NCBI GenBank assembly: GCA_910577685.1
Contig: CAJTOH010000006.1
Location: 1 to 64,000 of the forward strand
Direction of reading: 5' to 3'
Source of the DNA: an uncultured Dorea sp.
GTDB lineage: Bacteria; Bacillota; Clostridia; Lachnospirales; Lachnospiraceae
DNA length: 64,000 nt
In this document: positions 16,048 through 25,190 of the stretch, one piece after another
Position numbering within the stretch: the stretch's first letter is position 1
Layout of the letters: every line of letters begins with the position of its first letter
Notes under the pieces: generated by a model
Database searches by the model: none
What the model was told of the DNA's origin: nothing
What the model saw: the letters and a program-made list of their open reading frames with translations, nothing else
Position numbers and translations under genes: made by a program

Positions 16048-17928
16048 ATGGGCAAAATCATAGGTATTGACTTAGGTACAACCAACAGTTGCGTAGCAGT
16101 TATGGAAGGCGGCCAGCCAACCGTCATCGCGAATACAGAGGGTGCAAGAACCACGCCATCCGTAGTAGCATTTTCAAAGACAGGAGAGCGTCTGGTAGGA
16201 GAGCCGGCAAAGCGTCAGGCGGTAACGAACGCAGAGAGAACCATTTCTTCTATTAAAAGAGAGATGGGAAGTGATTTCAGGGTAGCTATCGACGAGAAGA
16301 AGTATTCTCCTCAGGAGATTTCAGCAATGATACTTCAGAAGCTAAAAGCAGACGCAGAAGGATATCTGGGCGAGAAAGTAACGGAAGCCGTAATCACCGT
16401 ACCGGCTTATTTCAACGACGCACAGCGTCAGGCAACCAAGGATGCGGGAAAGATTGCGGGTCTTGATGTAAAGCGTATCATCAATGAGCCTACGGCGGCG
16501 GCCCTTGCATACGGTCTTGACAATGAGAAAGAGCAGAAGATTATGGTCTATGACTTAGGCGGCGGTACCTTTGATGTTTCTGTTATCGAGATTGGCGACG
16601 GCGTAATCGAGGTATTATCTACGGCAGGAAATAACCGTCTTGGCGGAGACGACTTTGACCAAAAGATTACAGACTATATGATTGCAGAATTTAAGAAACA
16701 GGAAGGGGTGGATTTATCTACGGATAAGATGGCCCTTCAGAGATTAAAAGAAGCTGCAGAGAAGGCAAAGAAAGAGCTGTCTTCCGCAACCACAACCAAT
16801 ATCAACCTGCCATTTATCACAGCAACGGCAGAAGGACCGAAGCATTTCGATATGAACCTGACAAGAGCGAAGTTCGATGAACTGACCCACGACCTTGTTG
16901 AGAAGACTTCCGAGCCGGTAAAGAGAGCGCTTTCCGATGCAGGAATCAATGCATCCGAGCTTGGCCAGGTATTGCTGGTAGGCGGTTCCACACGTATTCC
17001 GGCAGTACAGGAGGAGGTAAAGAGGCTGACAGGCAAAGAGCCCAGCAAGTCCCTGAACCCAGATGAATGTGTTGCCCTTGGAGCTTCCGTACAGGGCGGT
17101 AAACTTGCCGGAGATGCAGGTGCAGGAGACATCCTTCTTCTGGATGTAACGCCTCTGTCACTGTCTATCGAGACAATGGGCGGCGTCGCAACCAGACTGA
17201 TTGAGAGAAATACAACGATTCCTACCAAGAAGAGCCAGATTTTCTCAACAGCGGCAGATAACCAGACAGCTGTTGACATTAATGTGGTACAGGGTGAGAG
17301 ACAATTCGCGAGAGACAACAAGTCTCTTGGACAGTTCAGACTGGACGGAATTGCACCGGCTCCGCGTGGAGTACCGCAGATTGAGGTTACTTTCGATATT
17401 GATGCAAACGGTATTGTAAACGTATCCGCAAAGGATCTTGGAACAGGCAAAGAGCAGCATATCACGATTACGGCAGGCTCCAACATGTCTGACGAGGATA
17501 TCGACAAGGCAGTAAAAGAAGCGGCGGCTTTCGAGGCTCAGGACAAAAAGCGTAAAGAGGGAATTGACGCGAAGAACGAGGCTGATTCAATGCTGTTCCA
17601 GACAGAAAAGGCGCTGGGTGAGGTTGGAGATAAGATTGACGCGTCAGACAGGGCCGCGGTAGAAGCGGACTGCAAGGCATTAAAAGAGATTTTAGAAAAG
17701 GTAAATATGGACGATATGACGGATGCGCAGATTGCTGAGATTAAGGCGGCAAAAGAGAAGTTAATGGGAAGTGCGCAAAAGGTATTTACTAAGATGTATG
17801 AGCAGGCCGGAGCAGCGGCACAGGGAGCAGACCCGAACATGGGAGCAGGTCCAAACCCAGGAGCAGGTCCGGCACCGGAAGGATTCCAGGGAGACGACGT
17901 TGTAGACGGAGATTACAAAGAAGTTTAA
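16048..17928 (+). CDS. dnaK: Molecular chaperone DnaK (Hsp70)
   Basis: This 626-residue protein is a full-length Hsp70. It has phosphate-1 loop GIDLGTTNSCVAV, NEPTAAALAYG, phosphate-2 loop YDLGGGTFDVS, adenosine motif LLVGGSTRIPAV, the interdomain linker DILLLDVTPLSL and the beta-sandwich substrate domain. A helical lid follows, ending in a Gly/Ala/Pro-rich tail and DGDYKEV. It folds proteins with DnaJ and GrpE encoded on both sides. GCAGGAGGAAA precedes the ATG. Codons are more biased to preferred forms than in most neighbours, as expected for high expression. Confidence 0.98.
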   Translation: MGKIIGIDLGTTNSCVAVMEGGQPTVIANTEGARTTPSVVAFSKTGERLVGEPAKRQAVTNAERTISSIKREMGSDFRVAIDEKKYSPQEISAMILQKLKADAEGYLGEKVTEAVITVPAYFNDAQRQATKDAGKIAGLDVKRIINEPTAAALAYGLDNEKEQKIMVYDLGGGTFDVSVIEIGDGVIEVLSTAGNNRLGGDDFDQKITDYMIAEFKKQEGVDLSTDKMALQRLKEAAEKAKKELSSATTTNINLPFITATAEGPKHFDMNLTRAKFDELTHDLVEKTSEPVKRALSDAGINASELGQVLLVGGSTRIPAVQEEVKRLTGKEPSKSLNPDECVALGASVQGGKLAGDAGAGDILLLDVTPLSLSIETMGGVATRLIERNTTIPTKKSQIFSTAADNQTAVDINVVQGERQFARDNKSLGQFRLDGIAPAPRGVPQIEVTFDIDANGIVNVSAKDLGTGKEQHITITAGSNMSDEDIDKAVKEAAAFEAQDKKRKEGIDAKNEADSMLFQTEKALGEVGDKIDASDRAAVEADCKALKEILEKVNMDDMTDAQIAEIKAAKEKLMGSAQKVFTKMYEQAGAAAQGADPNMGAGPNPGAGPAPEGFQGDDVVDGDYKEV

Positions 17929-17968
17929 TAACATTGTCTGATACTGTTACTACGTTTCATTAGATTGT

Positions 17969-18015
17969 CAGCGGCGTGGTCTGTGTATATGGAAATATAC
18001 CAGAATATGCCGCTG
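17969..18015 (+). other. Hairpin in the dnaK-dnaJ spacer
   Basis: CAGCGGC (17969-17975) pairs with GCCGCTG (18009-18015), enclosing a further GTATAT/ATATAC stem. It lacks a T-run. It could act as an mRNA stabiliser or partial attenuator that keeps DnaJ below DnaK. Confidence 0.45.
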
Positions 18016-18098
18016 CATGCTGTCGTTCTATTCTGTAAACAAAAAGTCGGGAAATTTAGGGCAGCAGTTTTTGGCATAAGGAAAGAAAGGGAGAAACA

Positions 18099-19280
18099 AT
18101 GGCAGAAACAAAGAGAGATTATTACGAGGTGCTGGGCGTCAGCAAGGACGCTGACGACGCAACTCTAAAAAAAGCATACAGACAGGTTGCCAAGAAGTAC
18201 CACCCTGATATGAATCCTGGAGATGCGGAGGCAGAGAGAAAGTTTAAAGAGGCTTCGGAGGCTTATGCGGTATTGAGTGACCCGGATAAACGGCGTCAGT
18301 ATGACCAGTTCGGTCATGCGGCATTTGAAGGCGGCGCAGGTGGCGGCGGCTTTGGCGGCTTTGATTTCAGCGGCGCAGACTTCAGCGATATCTTTGGCGA
18401 TATCTTTGGCGACCTGTTCGGCGGAAGCCGGAGGGGACGGGCAAACCAAGGACCAAGGAAGGGAATGAACATTAGAAAGAGTGTAAGGATTACCTTTGAA
18501 GAGGCAGTGTTCGGATGTGAGAAAGAGCTGGATATGATATTGAAGGACTCCTGTACGACATGTAACGGTACGGGAGCGAAGCCGGGAACATCGCCGGAGA
18601 CCTGTTCGAAGTGCGGTGGGAAAGGCCAGGTTGTATATACACAGCAGTCTTTCTTTGGGATGGTACAAAATGTCCAGACCTGTCCGGACTGCGGCGGAAC
18701 AGGCAAAATAATCCGAGATAAATGTCCGGACTGCGGCGGAACAGGCTATACCTCCAACCGGAAGAAGATTGCAGTGACAATCCCGGCAGGAATCGACAAC
18801 GGCCAGAGCGTGCGGATTCGCGAGAAAGGCGAGCCTGGGGTAAACGGCGGGCCGAGAGGCGATTTGCTGGTGGAGGTTGTGGTTTCCAGACATCCAATCT
18901 TCCAGAGACAGGATATGCATATCTTCTCAACCGTACCGATTTCATTTGCACAGGCTGCTCTTGGCGCGGATATTCGGGTAAAGACGGTGGACGGCGAGGT
19001 AATCTATACGGTGAAACCGGGAACAAAGACGGATACCAAGGTACGGTTAAAGGGCAAGGGAGTTCCTTCTGTCCGCAATTCACAGGTGCGCGGCGACCAC
19101 TATGTGACGTTGGTGATTCAGACGCCGGAGCATTTAAGCTCTGAGGCAAAAGAAGCCCTTCGCAGGTTCGACGAGCTGTCCGGCAACACGCTGCATGCTG
19201 CTTCGGGGGAGAAGGAGACAAAGACGGTCAAGAAGAAAAAGGGTTTTATGGACAAAATGAAAGAAGCCTTTGATGATTAA
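18099..19280 (+). CDS. dnaJ: Chaperone protein DnaJ (Hsp40)
   Basis: This 393-residue type I Hsp40 has a J domain with HPD in KKYHPDMNPG (about residue 33), then a Gly/Phe-rich linker. The zinc domain carries four CxxCxGxG motifs (CTTCNGTG, CSKCGGKG, CPDCGGTG twice), followed by two beta-sandwich substrate domains. It delivers clients to DnaK and stimulates its ATPase. AAAGGGAG precedes the ATG. The last five codons form one arm of a strong hairpin that probably ends the operon. Confidence 0.98.
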   Translation: MAETKRDYYEVLGVSKDADDATLKKAYRQVAKKYHPDMNPGDAEAERKFKEASEAYAVLSDPDKRRQYDQFGHAAFEGGAGGGGFGGFDFSGADFSDIFGDIFGDLFGGSRRGRANQGPRKGMNIRKSVRITFEEAVFGCEKELDMILKDSCTTCNGTGAKPGTSPETCSKCGGKGQVVYTQQSFFGMVQNVQTCPDCGGTGKIIRDKCPDCGGTGYTSNRKKIAVTIPAGIDNGQSVRIREKGEPGVNGGPRGDLLVEVVVSRHPIFQRQDMHIFSTVPISFAQAALGADIRVKTVDGEVIYTVKPGTKTDTKVRLKGKGVPSVRNSQVRGDHYVTLVIQTPEHLSSEAKEALRRFDELSGNTLHAASGEKETKTVKKKKGFMDKMKEAFDD

Positions 19281-19298
19281 GTTCATCAAAGGCTTCTT
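19261..19298 (+). terminator. Hairpin overlapping the dnaJ stop codon
   Basis: AAGAAGCCTTTGATGA (19261-19276) pairs perfectly over 16 bases with 19283-19298. The left arm encodes the C-terminal residues KEAFDD and the loop holds the stop codon. The following tail (TTTG) is only weakly T-rich, so it may block exonucleases as well as terminate. Confidence 0.6.
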
Positions 19299-19345
19299 TG
19301 CCGAATACAGTATAGATAAAGCATGAGCCAAAGGATACACGAAGA

Positions 19346-20602
19346 ATGAGAAGATTAGAAAGAATATTGACGGAGATAGCCGTAAGTCTGGTGTTTATCA
19401 TAGCGGCTATGCTTCTCTTCGGCGTTTATGAGAAGAAAACCGAAGAAAAACCAGTAAAGGAAACCGTTACGAAAAGAGAAAAGAATCAGGAGATGCGCGG
19501 CGTATGGGTTGCAAGCGTCGAAAATCTGGACTATCCCGCCGCGCCCACAGCCTCCGCAAAGGAACTGCGCGCTCAGGCGGACGCCGTTCTTGAGGGAGCG
19601 GACAAGAATGGGTTTAACGCAGTGTTTTTACAGGTAAGACCTTGCTCGGACGCTCTCTATTCGTCGGAGATTTATCCATGGAGCCGCTATCTCACCGGAC
19701 AGCAGGGGACGGCTCCGGATTCAGATTTTGACCCTCTGGCCTACTGGGTTAAAGAGGCCCATAAGCGGGGCATAGAACTACATGCATGGATCAATCCGTA
19801 CAGGATAGCAAAAGGGCAGGAGGAGTGGGAGAAGCTGGCGGCGGATTCGCCCGCCAGACAGCATCCCGATTGGGTGGTGCAGTACGGGGAAGGTTACTAC
19901 TTCAACCCTGCCCTGCCCGAGGTTCGCAAGCTTGTAATGGACGGCGTGATGGAGATTATAGAGAATTACAAGGTAGACGGGATTCATCTGGACGACTACT
20001 TCTATCCCGGCGCAGATTTTAACGACGGGGATTCTTATGCGTCATACGGGGCAGAATTTTCGGATATTGGAGAGTTTAGGCGCAACAACGTCAATCTTTT
20101 GGTAAAAGGACTGGACGAGGCAATCCATCGGGCAGACCCAAAGCTGGAATTTGGAATCAGCCCTTCGGGAATCTGGGCAAGCAGCACCATGCATCCGGAG
20201 GGGAGCGCAACCACCAGCGGATTTTCCTCTTATTTTTCGTTGTATGCGGACAGCAGGACATGGGTGAGGGAGGGATGGGTAGATTATATTGCCCCTCAGT
20301 TATATTGGGAAATAGGACATGAGAAGGCAGACTTTTCGGCGCTGCTTGACTGGTGGTCCGGCGTGGCTTTGGAGGCCAAGGAAAAGGAGGTCAGCCTGTA
20401 CGTGGGGCTTGCCGACTATAAGACCGTGGAAGCCGGCGAGGATGGGAATAATCCGTGGTACGGCGGCGGCGAGCTCCAGAGGCAGATGGAGGCTTGCAGC
20501 GCAAATGAGGCTGTGGGGGGAACCATACATTTCCGCTACGGACTGATTGAAAATTGTCCCGCCATAAAACAGGTGCTTGAGGAAACGTACTTGGCGAAGT
20601 AA
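19346..20602 (+). CDS. Glycoside hydrolase-like GHL10 (DUF187/YngK family) lipoprotein or membrane-anchored protein
   Basis: This 418-residue protein has a signal anchor at about residues 10-27 and then a TIM-barrel GHL10 domain. MRGVWVASVENLDYP, NAVFLQVRPCSDALYSS, PWSRYLTG, HAWINPYRI, VDGIHLDDYFYP and SPSGIW are the strands and catalytic-type acidic residues of this family. Known relatives act on or bind cell-wall glycans outside the membrane. The substrate is unknown. It lies 65 bases after dnaJ beyond a hairpin and could receive read-through from the heat-shock operon. Confidence 0.88.
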   Translation: MRRLERILTEIAVSLVFIIAAMLLFGVYEKKTEEKPVKETVTKREKNQEMRGVWVASVENLDYPAAPTASAKELRAQADAVLEGADKNGFNAVFLQVRPCSDALYSSEIYPWSRYLTGQQGTAPDSDFDPLAYWVKEAHKRGIELHAWINPYRIAKGQEEWEKLAADSPARQHPDWVVQYGEGYYFNPALPEVRKLVMDGVMEIIENYKVDGIHLDDYFYPGADFNDGDSYASYGAEFSDIGEFRRNNVNLLVKGLDEAIHRADPKLEFGISPSGIWASSTMHPEGSATTSGFSSYFSLYADSRTWVREGWVDYIAPQLYWEIGHEKADFSALLDWWSGVALEAKEKEVSLYVGLADYKTVEAGEDGNNPWYGGGELQRQMEACSANEAVGGTIHFRYGLIENCPAIKQVLEETYLAK

Positions 20603-20618
20603 ATTATTAGATAAATGT

Positions 20619-20648
20619 TTTGCTGAATTATGAAATGTGAGATATAAT
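20619..20648 (+). promoter_or_regulatory. Promoter of the S51-RsmH fusion gene
   Basis: TTTGCT (20619-20624), 18 bases and a consensus TATAAT (20643-20648) are followed by a 30-base leader with AGGGAGG. Confidence 0.65.
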
Positions 20649-20680
20649 GGAAGCAGATACAAGAAAAAGGGAGGATTTCA

Positions 20681-22465
20681 ATGATTCTATACTTAACAAG
20701 CAATCCCACGGCGCCGAACCAGCCAGCCAGCGCCCCCTCCTTTCGGGGTCTGAACCCAAAGAACCATCTGGTGGAAAATCTTAAGAAGGACTGGAAAGAG
20801 CCTTCAAAGTGTCTGCTTCTGTGCTCCAATCCGGATGCATTAATGAAGAATAACGAATTAAGCTTCTTTTTGGAAAAGTCCATAAAGGAAACCGGTCTAT
20901 CCGTCTCAGCCTTCGACCTGTGCGACAGCCGTAACGGGAAGGAGATGGTAGAGAAACTATGCACATACGATGTACTCATACTTGCCGGCGGCCACGTGCC
21001 GACCCAGAACCGCTTTTTTCACAGAATCGGACTTGTCGAGGCAATCCAGGAATATGACGGTTTGGTACTGGGCATCAGTGCAGGAGCCATGAACTGCGCC
21101 GAAACTGTCTATGCCCAGCCCGAGGCAGCAGGAGAGAGTACCAGCAGAGAATATGACAGATTCCCCAAAGGACTGAGACTGACTCAGTGCAATGTGCTGC
21201 CCCACTATCAGGCAGTGAAGGACAAAACCCTTGACGGCAAGCGTCTCATGGAAGACATCACCTATCCGGATAGTATGGGACGTAGATTTTACGCTCTGCC
21301 GGATGGAAGCTACATCTTGCAGAAGGAGGGGAGGGTCACAGTCTTCGGAGAGGCGTATCTGGTGGCAGAGGGAAAGACAAAGAAAATCTGCTCGGATGGA
21401 GAGTGTATGCTTCTTCACAAGCGCAGACAGAGATACAAAGGAACCCATCCAAGGAGATTCGAGGAAAAATACAAAGAGCATGAGCCGGAAAAATACGCAG
21501 AAACCATAGAGAAGGTTATAAGCAAAGGGAGCACTCCGGCGGGGATGCACATCCCCATCTGTATGGAGGAAATCCTTCAAATCCTCCAAATTCAGCCAGG
21601 GGAAAAAGGGCTGGACGCAACCCTTGGATACGGCGGGCATACAAGGCGGATGCTGGAAGCATTAAAAGGCCGGGGCCATATCATCGGGCTGGACGTGGAT
21701 TCCGTTGAAATCAAGAAAACCAGGGAACGGCTTGCCGGTCTTGGGTATAAAGAGGACATACTGACCATAATGCATGAGAATTTTTCAGAGATAGCCCGTA
21801 TCGGCAGAGAGAAGGGCCCCTTTGACTTTATTCTGGCAGATTTGGGAGTGTCCTCCATGCAGATAGATAATCCCGGCCGAGGCTTCACCTATAAAGCGGA
21901 CGGCCCGTTAGACCTTCGGTTAAATCCCAGCCAGGGCATGACCGCGGCGGAGAGGCTTTTAAGGCTTAGCGAAGAAGAACTGGCAGGTATGTTTGCAGAA
22001 AATGCAGACGAGCCATATGCAGAGCAGATAGCCGCCGAGATAGCAAAGAGGATAAGGAGCGGAAGGAAGCTTGAGACGACGGGACAGTTACGGGAGGCAG
22101 TGGAGGCGGCCCTTGCTTTCCTGCCGAAGAACGGACAGAAAAAGGCTGTGGTGAAAAAGACCTGTCAGCGGGTGTTTCAGGCAATCCGCATAGACGTAAA
22201 CCAAGAGTTCGAGGTCTTGGAGGCCATGCTTATGGGCTTGCCAGAGGCCTTAGCGTCGGGCGGAAGGGCGGCAATCCTCACCTTCCATTCCGGGGAGGAC
22301 CGGCTGGTAAAGAAGGCATTTAAACAGTTCTACAGAGAAGGAAGATTCTGCGACATCGCCAAGGAGGTAATCCGGCCGTCGGCAGAGGAATGTAGGCGCA
22401 ACAGCCGGGCGGGATGCGCGAAGCTTCGCTGGGCAGTGAAAAGCAATCGTTCGGAAATACAGTAA
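20681..22465 (+). CDS. Fusion of a peptidase S51-like domain with RsmH 16S rRNA methyltransferase
   Basis: This 594-residue protein has two complete domains. Residues 1-245 match the peptidase S51 / class I glutamine amidotransferase-like family: YDVLILAGGHVPTQN, nucleophile Ser133 in GISAGAMN and His175 in NVLPHYQAV. After a charged linker (about 246-285), the RsmH domain runs from PAGMHIPICMEEIL. It has the SAM loop LDATLGYGGHT, the family signature LGVSSMQIDNPGRGF with DGPLDLRLN, LTFHSGEDRLVKKAF, and a complete end (SRAGCAKLRWAVK). RsmH methylates N4 of C1402 in 16S rRNA. The reading frame is continuous, so this is a true fusion. It lies outside the usual mraZ-ftsL cluster and could be a second RsmH paralogue. 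Confidence 0.9.
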   Translation: MILYLTSNPTAPNQPASAPSFRGLNPKNHLVENLKKDWKEPSKCLLLCSNPDALMKNNELSFFLEKSIKETGLSVSAFDLCDSRNGKEMVEKLCTYDVLILAGGHVPTQNRFFHRIGLVEAIQEYDGLVLGISAGAMNCAETVYAQPEAAGESTSREYDRFPKGLRLTQCNVLPHYQAVKDKTLDGKRLMEDITYPDSMGRRFYALPDGSYILQKEGRVTVFGEAYLVAEGKTKKICSDGECMLLHKRRQRYKGTHPRRFEEKYKEHEPEKYAETIEKVISKGSTPAGMHIPICMEEILQILQIQPGEKGLDATLGYGGHTRRMLEALKGRGHIIGLDVDSVEIKKTRERLAGLGYKEDILTIMHENFSEIARIGREKGPFDFILADLGVSSMQIDNPGRGFTYKADGPLDLRLNPSQGMTAAERLLRLSEEELAGMFAENADEPYAEQIAAEIAKRIRSGRKLETTGQLREAVEAALAFLPKNGQKKAVVKKTCQRVFQAIRIDVNQEFEVLEAMLMGLPEALASGGRAAILTFHSGEDRLVKKAFKQFYREGRFCDIAKEVIRPSAEECRRNSRAGCAKLRWAVKSNRSEIQ

Positions 22466-22509
22466 GGAATATATTGGGGCAGATTTGTGCATTGCAGAGG
22501 TAATTAGAA

Positions 22510-23949
22510 ATGGAACTAAAGAATAAGATAAAAATCGTACTAAACAAAATAACCCGGCATGGAAGAGAGAATATTGCGGCGGCAGTCATCCTGAAAATAT
22601 TTATCGGAATAGGATTTTTCGTGGTCTTGTGGCTGCTTAGGTCCTACTCCGCGGATTTCTGTCTCCGGACTTTGGAACAGAAAGCAGAGGAAGCCCAGAG
22701 GGATATTTACATACAATTTTCGGCCATTCAGGACAATCTGGAAATGCTTGCCAATATCATAGAGACGGAAGAGGACCTTACTTCCGAACATGTGGCCAAT
22801 ATTCTGCGGTTGAATGCAGACAAGAACGTGGTGTCGAACCTGGGCATCATTCTGGAGGACGGCAGTATAATGGAGCAGGACGGAACTTTGTTCACACCAG
22901 AAGAGATAAGCAGGCTTGATAGTCAGGACGAGGGAGAGTTCAGCGGAAGCATCAATCTGGAGGACGACGAATCGGATACACTTTTCATACTGTTTAATGT
23001 TCCTATTGAGAAGGACGGAAAAGAAGTAGGAACCTTGTACGGCGTCATAGAGCCTCAGGATTTATCCAAGTATTTTGAGGTAAATATATTCGACGGAAAT
23101 GCAAATGTCTTCATTATCGACTCCCATAATATGGATAATGTTATGGATACGGTCCATGACCGGGTGGAGAACGTTCACGAATTGAAGAATTTTCCCCTTA
23201 AAAAGGGTTACAGCGAGGAGCAGATTACCAAGGACTTTGAAGAAGGCGTGGGCGGAAGGACAGCCTATTTTTCCGAGACTAGTAACGAGTACTTATACAG
23301 CGCGTACGAACCCGTCGGCTTCTATGACTGGTTTATCATGGTAACGGTTCCGGAGAGCACCGTATTCAAGGAGACAGAATATATTGGGAAGGTTCTTCTG
23401 GGTCTGGGCATCTACGAGGCAGTCATCCTGTTAATCTATTTTCTGTGGGACGTTATCCATACACGCAAAGAGGTACGTGCCAAAGAAAGGATGGCAACCA
23501 CAGACCTGCTTACGAATCTCAAGAACAGAAACGCATTTGAACAGACCCTTGCCCGGTATGAGGAACAGCTTCCCGCCGTTTTGTCATGCGTATATGCAGA
23601 CGCCAACGGGCTGCACGAACTGAACAACAGCCAAGGTCATGCGGCCGGAGACAAGATGCTGCAGACAGTGGCCACGTCCTTCTTAGAGTTATTCGGACAG
23701 GAACAGGTCTATCGAATCGGGGGAGACGAATTTCTGGTATTTGCGGGAATGGATTTAGCCGGCACCTTTGAAAAAGCGCTGGCCGCCAAGAAAAAGGTGG
23801 GGGAGGCCGGATACCATGTTTCCATCGGCGCCTCGTCGGCAGAAGAAAATCCGGATATATCCGCTGTTATAAAGTCGGCGGAGCAGAAAATGTATGAAGA
23901 TAAAAAGCGTTACTATATGGAGCTTGGAGACCGGCGTAAAATGCGCTGA
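22510..23949 (+). CDS. Membrane-bound diguanylate cyclase with extracellular sensor domain
   Basis: This 479-residue protein has a transmembrane helix at about 22-43 and an extracellular Cache-like sensor (about 44-295). A second helix at about 297-318 and a C-terminal GGDEF domain follow. The active-site motif GGDEF is intact at 404-408 (RIGGDEFLVF), so cyclic di-GMP synthesis is expected. No RxxD inhibitory site is seen at the usual place. It starts 45 bases after the fusion gene with GCAGAGGT upstream and may share its transcript. It ends at a strong terminator. Confidence 0.92.
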   Translation: MELKNKIKIVLNKITRHGRENIAAAVILKIFIGIGFFVVLWLLRSYSADFCLRTLEQKAEEAQRDIYIQFSAIQDNLEMLANIIETEEDLTSEHVANILRLNADKNVVSNLGIILEDGSIMEQDGTLFTPEEISRLDSQDEGEFSGSINLEDDESDTLFILFNVPIEKDGKEVGTLYGVIEPQDLSKYFEVNIFDGNANVFIIDSHNMDNVMDTVHDRVENVHELKNFPLKKGYSEEQITKDFEEGVGGRTAYFSETSNEYLYSAYEPVGFYDWFIMVTVPESTVFKETEYIGKVLLGLGIYEAVILLIYFLWDVIHTRKEVRAKERMATTDLLTNLKNRNAFEQTLARYEEQLPAVLSCVYADANGLHELNNSQGHAAGDKMLQTVATSFLELFGQEQVYRIGGDEFLVFAGMDLAGTFEKALAAKKKVGEAGYHVSIGASSAEENPDISAVIKSAEQKMYEDKKRYYMELGDRRKMR

Positions 23950-23960
23950 CATATAAAGGG

Positions 23961-24026
23961 GGCTGTTGCGAAATACAGTTTATAGACCATATATGGTGTA
24001 TAACGGTTATTTCGCAGCAGCCTCTT
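23961..24026. terminator. Long-stem bidirectional terminator
   Basis: A 15-base stem (23961-23975 with 24008-24022, one G-T wobble) encloses a 32-base loop between two converging genes. It has short T or A tracts on both sides. Confidence 0.7.
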
Positions 24027-24038
24027 AAAATTCATACG

Positions 24039-25190
24039 CTAAGCCGTCTGACGGATTCGTGAGATTACCATGGCAACCCCAAGTATGGCTGCGGCAAAGA
24101 GAATCTGTAATCCATAGCAGGTATAAAGGGACGTCTGCTGGGCAGGGCTTAAGGAGCTGTTATTTGACAGAAGCCCGTTGGCCACCTCGTACCAGTAGGC
24201 CGGAAGGAACTGGGCGAAGGTTCTGACCCCTTTCCCCAGAACTTCCAGCTCAACGAACACCCCGCACAAAAACGACATTCCAAGAGAGACGACGTTGACG
24301 ATGGCGCTGATTATCTCCTCGCGGCGGACCAGTGTGCCAATCAGGAAGGACAGTGACAGGGAAACCAGCGTCATCATGAAACTATTGACCAGATAGTAAG
24401 GCATATTCGGGTCTTTCATAAACGTCTTTCCATACATCAGAAAGGGCATGAGGGTGCACAGGCCGTAGACAGCGATTCCCACGACGGCAACTCCAAGGGC
24501 GAGCTGTAAGTTCTGGCTTCGCGCGGGAATAGCCGAGCACATCATCCGCCTCTTCACATCCTCGTTCCGGAAGGCAATCATGATATAACTCATGGAATAA
24601 CAGAGGATGGAGATGAGGATATAGGGCATATACTGATACATGAAGGCGTGCATGGGCTGTTTCCCTCCAAATCCATTCTTGTCGATTAACGTTACTTCTG
24701 CTTCGTCTGCGCTGTGCTCTATGACCTCCTCGACAGCTTCTGACAGGGAAAACCCGCTGCTTACCATAATCCGTACCTCATTCATGAAGATACGAATCTG
24801 CTGGTCTACATAGAAACCGCTGTTGCTGCCCGGAACCTTTGTTACCGGGAGGGTTTCGTCACCGTAGAGACAGCGTTCCTCGAAATCTTCCGGAATGGCC
24901 GCCACATAGTAGACTTCCCGGTAGAACATGCGGTCCTGTATAATCGAAGGTTCGTCAGGCAGCTCTACCAGGGTGTGATATTGACTGAGATAATCGGCAA
25001 GGCCTTTGGCAAGCTTGCCGCCGTCCCGGTCGATTACAGCGATGTTCAGGCTGACCTGTTCAAATTCCGACGTATTTCCCCCGGCGGCCTTCTGAACCAT
25101 AATGGCAATGCCCAGAAAGAGCAGAAGATACAGCCATATGATATGAATATTCCGTTTGGTAATAATGAGAAATCCTCTAAATACTGTCAT
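24039..25190 (-). CDS. ABC-2 family exporter permease
   Basis: This 383-residue protein has one N-terminal transmembrane helix (IIWLYLLLFLGIAIM) and a large extracytoplasmic domain of about 150 residues. At least five more helices follow, from about residue 205 on. This is the ABC2_membrane_3 layout of bacteriocin, lantibiotic or drug exporters. It overlaps the upstream permease by 14 bases, which couples translation. With its sister permease and the ATPase it should form one exporter; the substrate is unknown. Confidence 0.85.
   Translation of the reverse strand: MTVFRGFLIITKRNIHIIWLYLLLFLGIAIMVQKAAGGNTSEFEQVSLNIAVIDRDGGKLAKGLADYLSQYHTLVELPDEPSIIQDRMFYREVYYVAAIPEDFEERCLYGDETLPVTKVPGSNSGFYVDQQIRIFMNEVRIMVSSGFSLSEAVEEVIEHSADEAEVTLIDKNGFGGKQPMHAFMYQYMPYILISILCYSMSYIMIAFRNEDVKRRMMCSAIPARSQNLQLALGVAVVGIAVYGLCTLMPFLMYGKTFMKDPNMPYYLVNSFMMTLVSLSLSFLIGTLVRREEIISAIVNVVSLGMSFLCGVFVELEVLGKGVRTFAQFLPAYWYEVANGLLSNNSSLSPAQQTSLYTCYGLQILFAAAILGVAMVISRIRQTA

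Noticed and set aside
16737..17507. Long minus-strand frame of 256 codons inside dnaK
   Set aside because: It is an antisense shadow of a strongly codon-biased gene.
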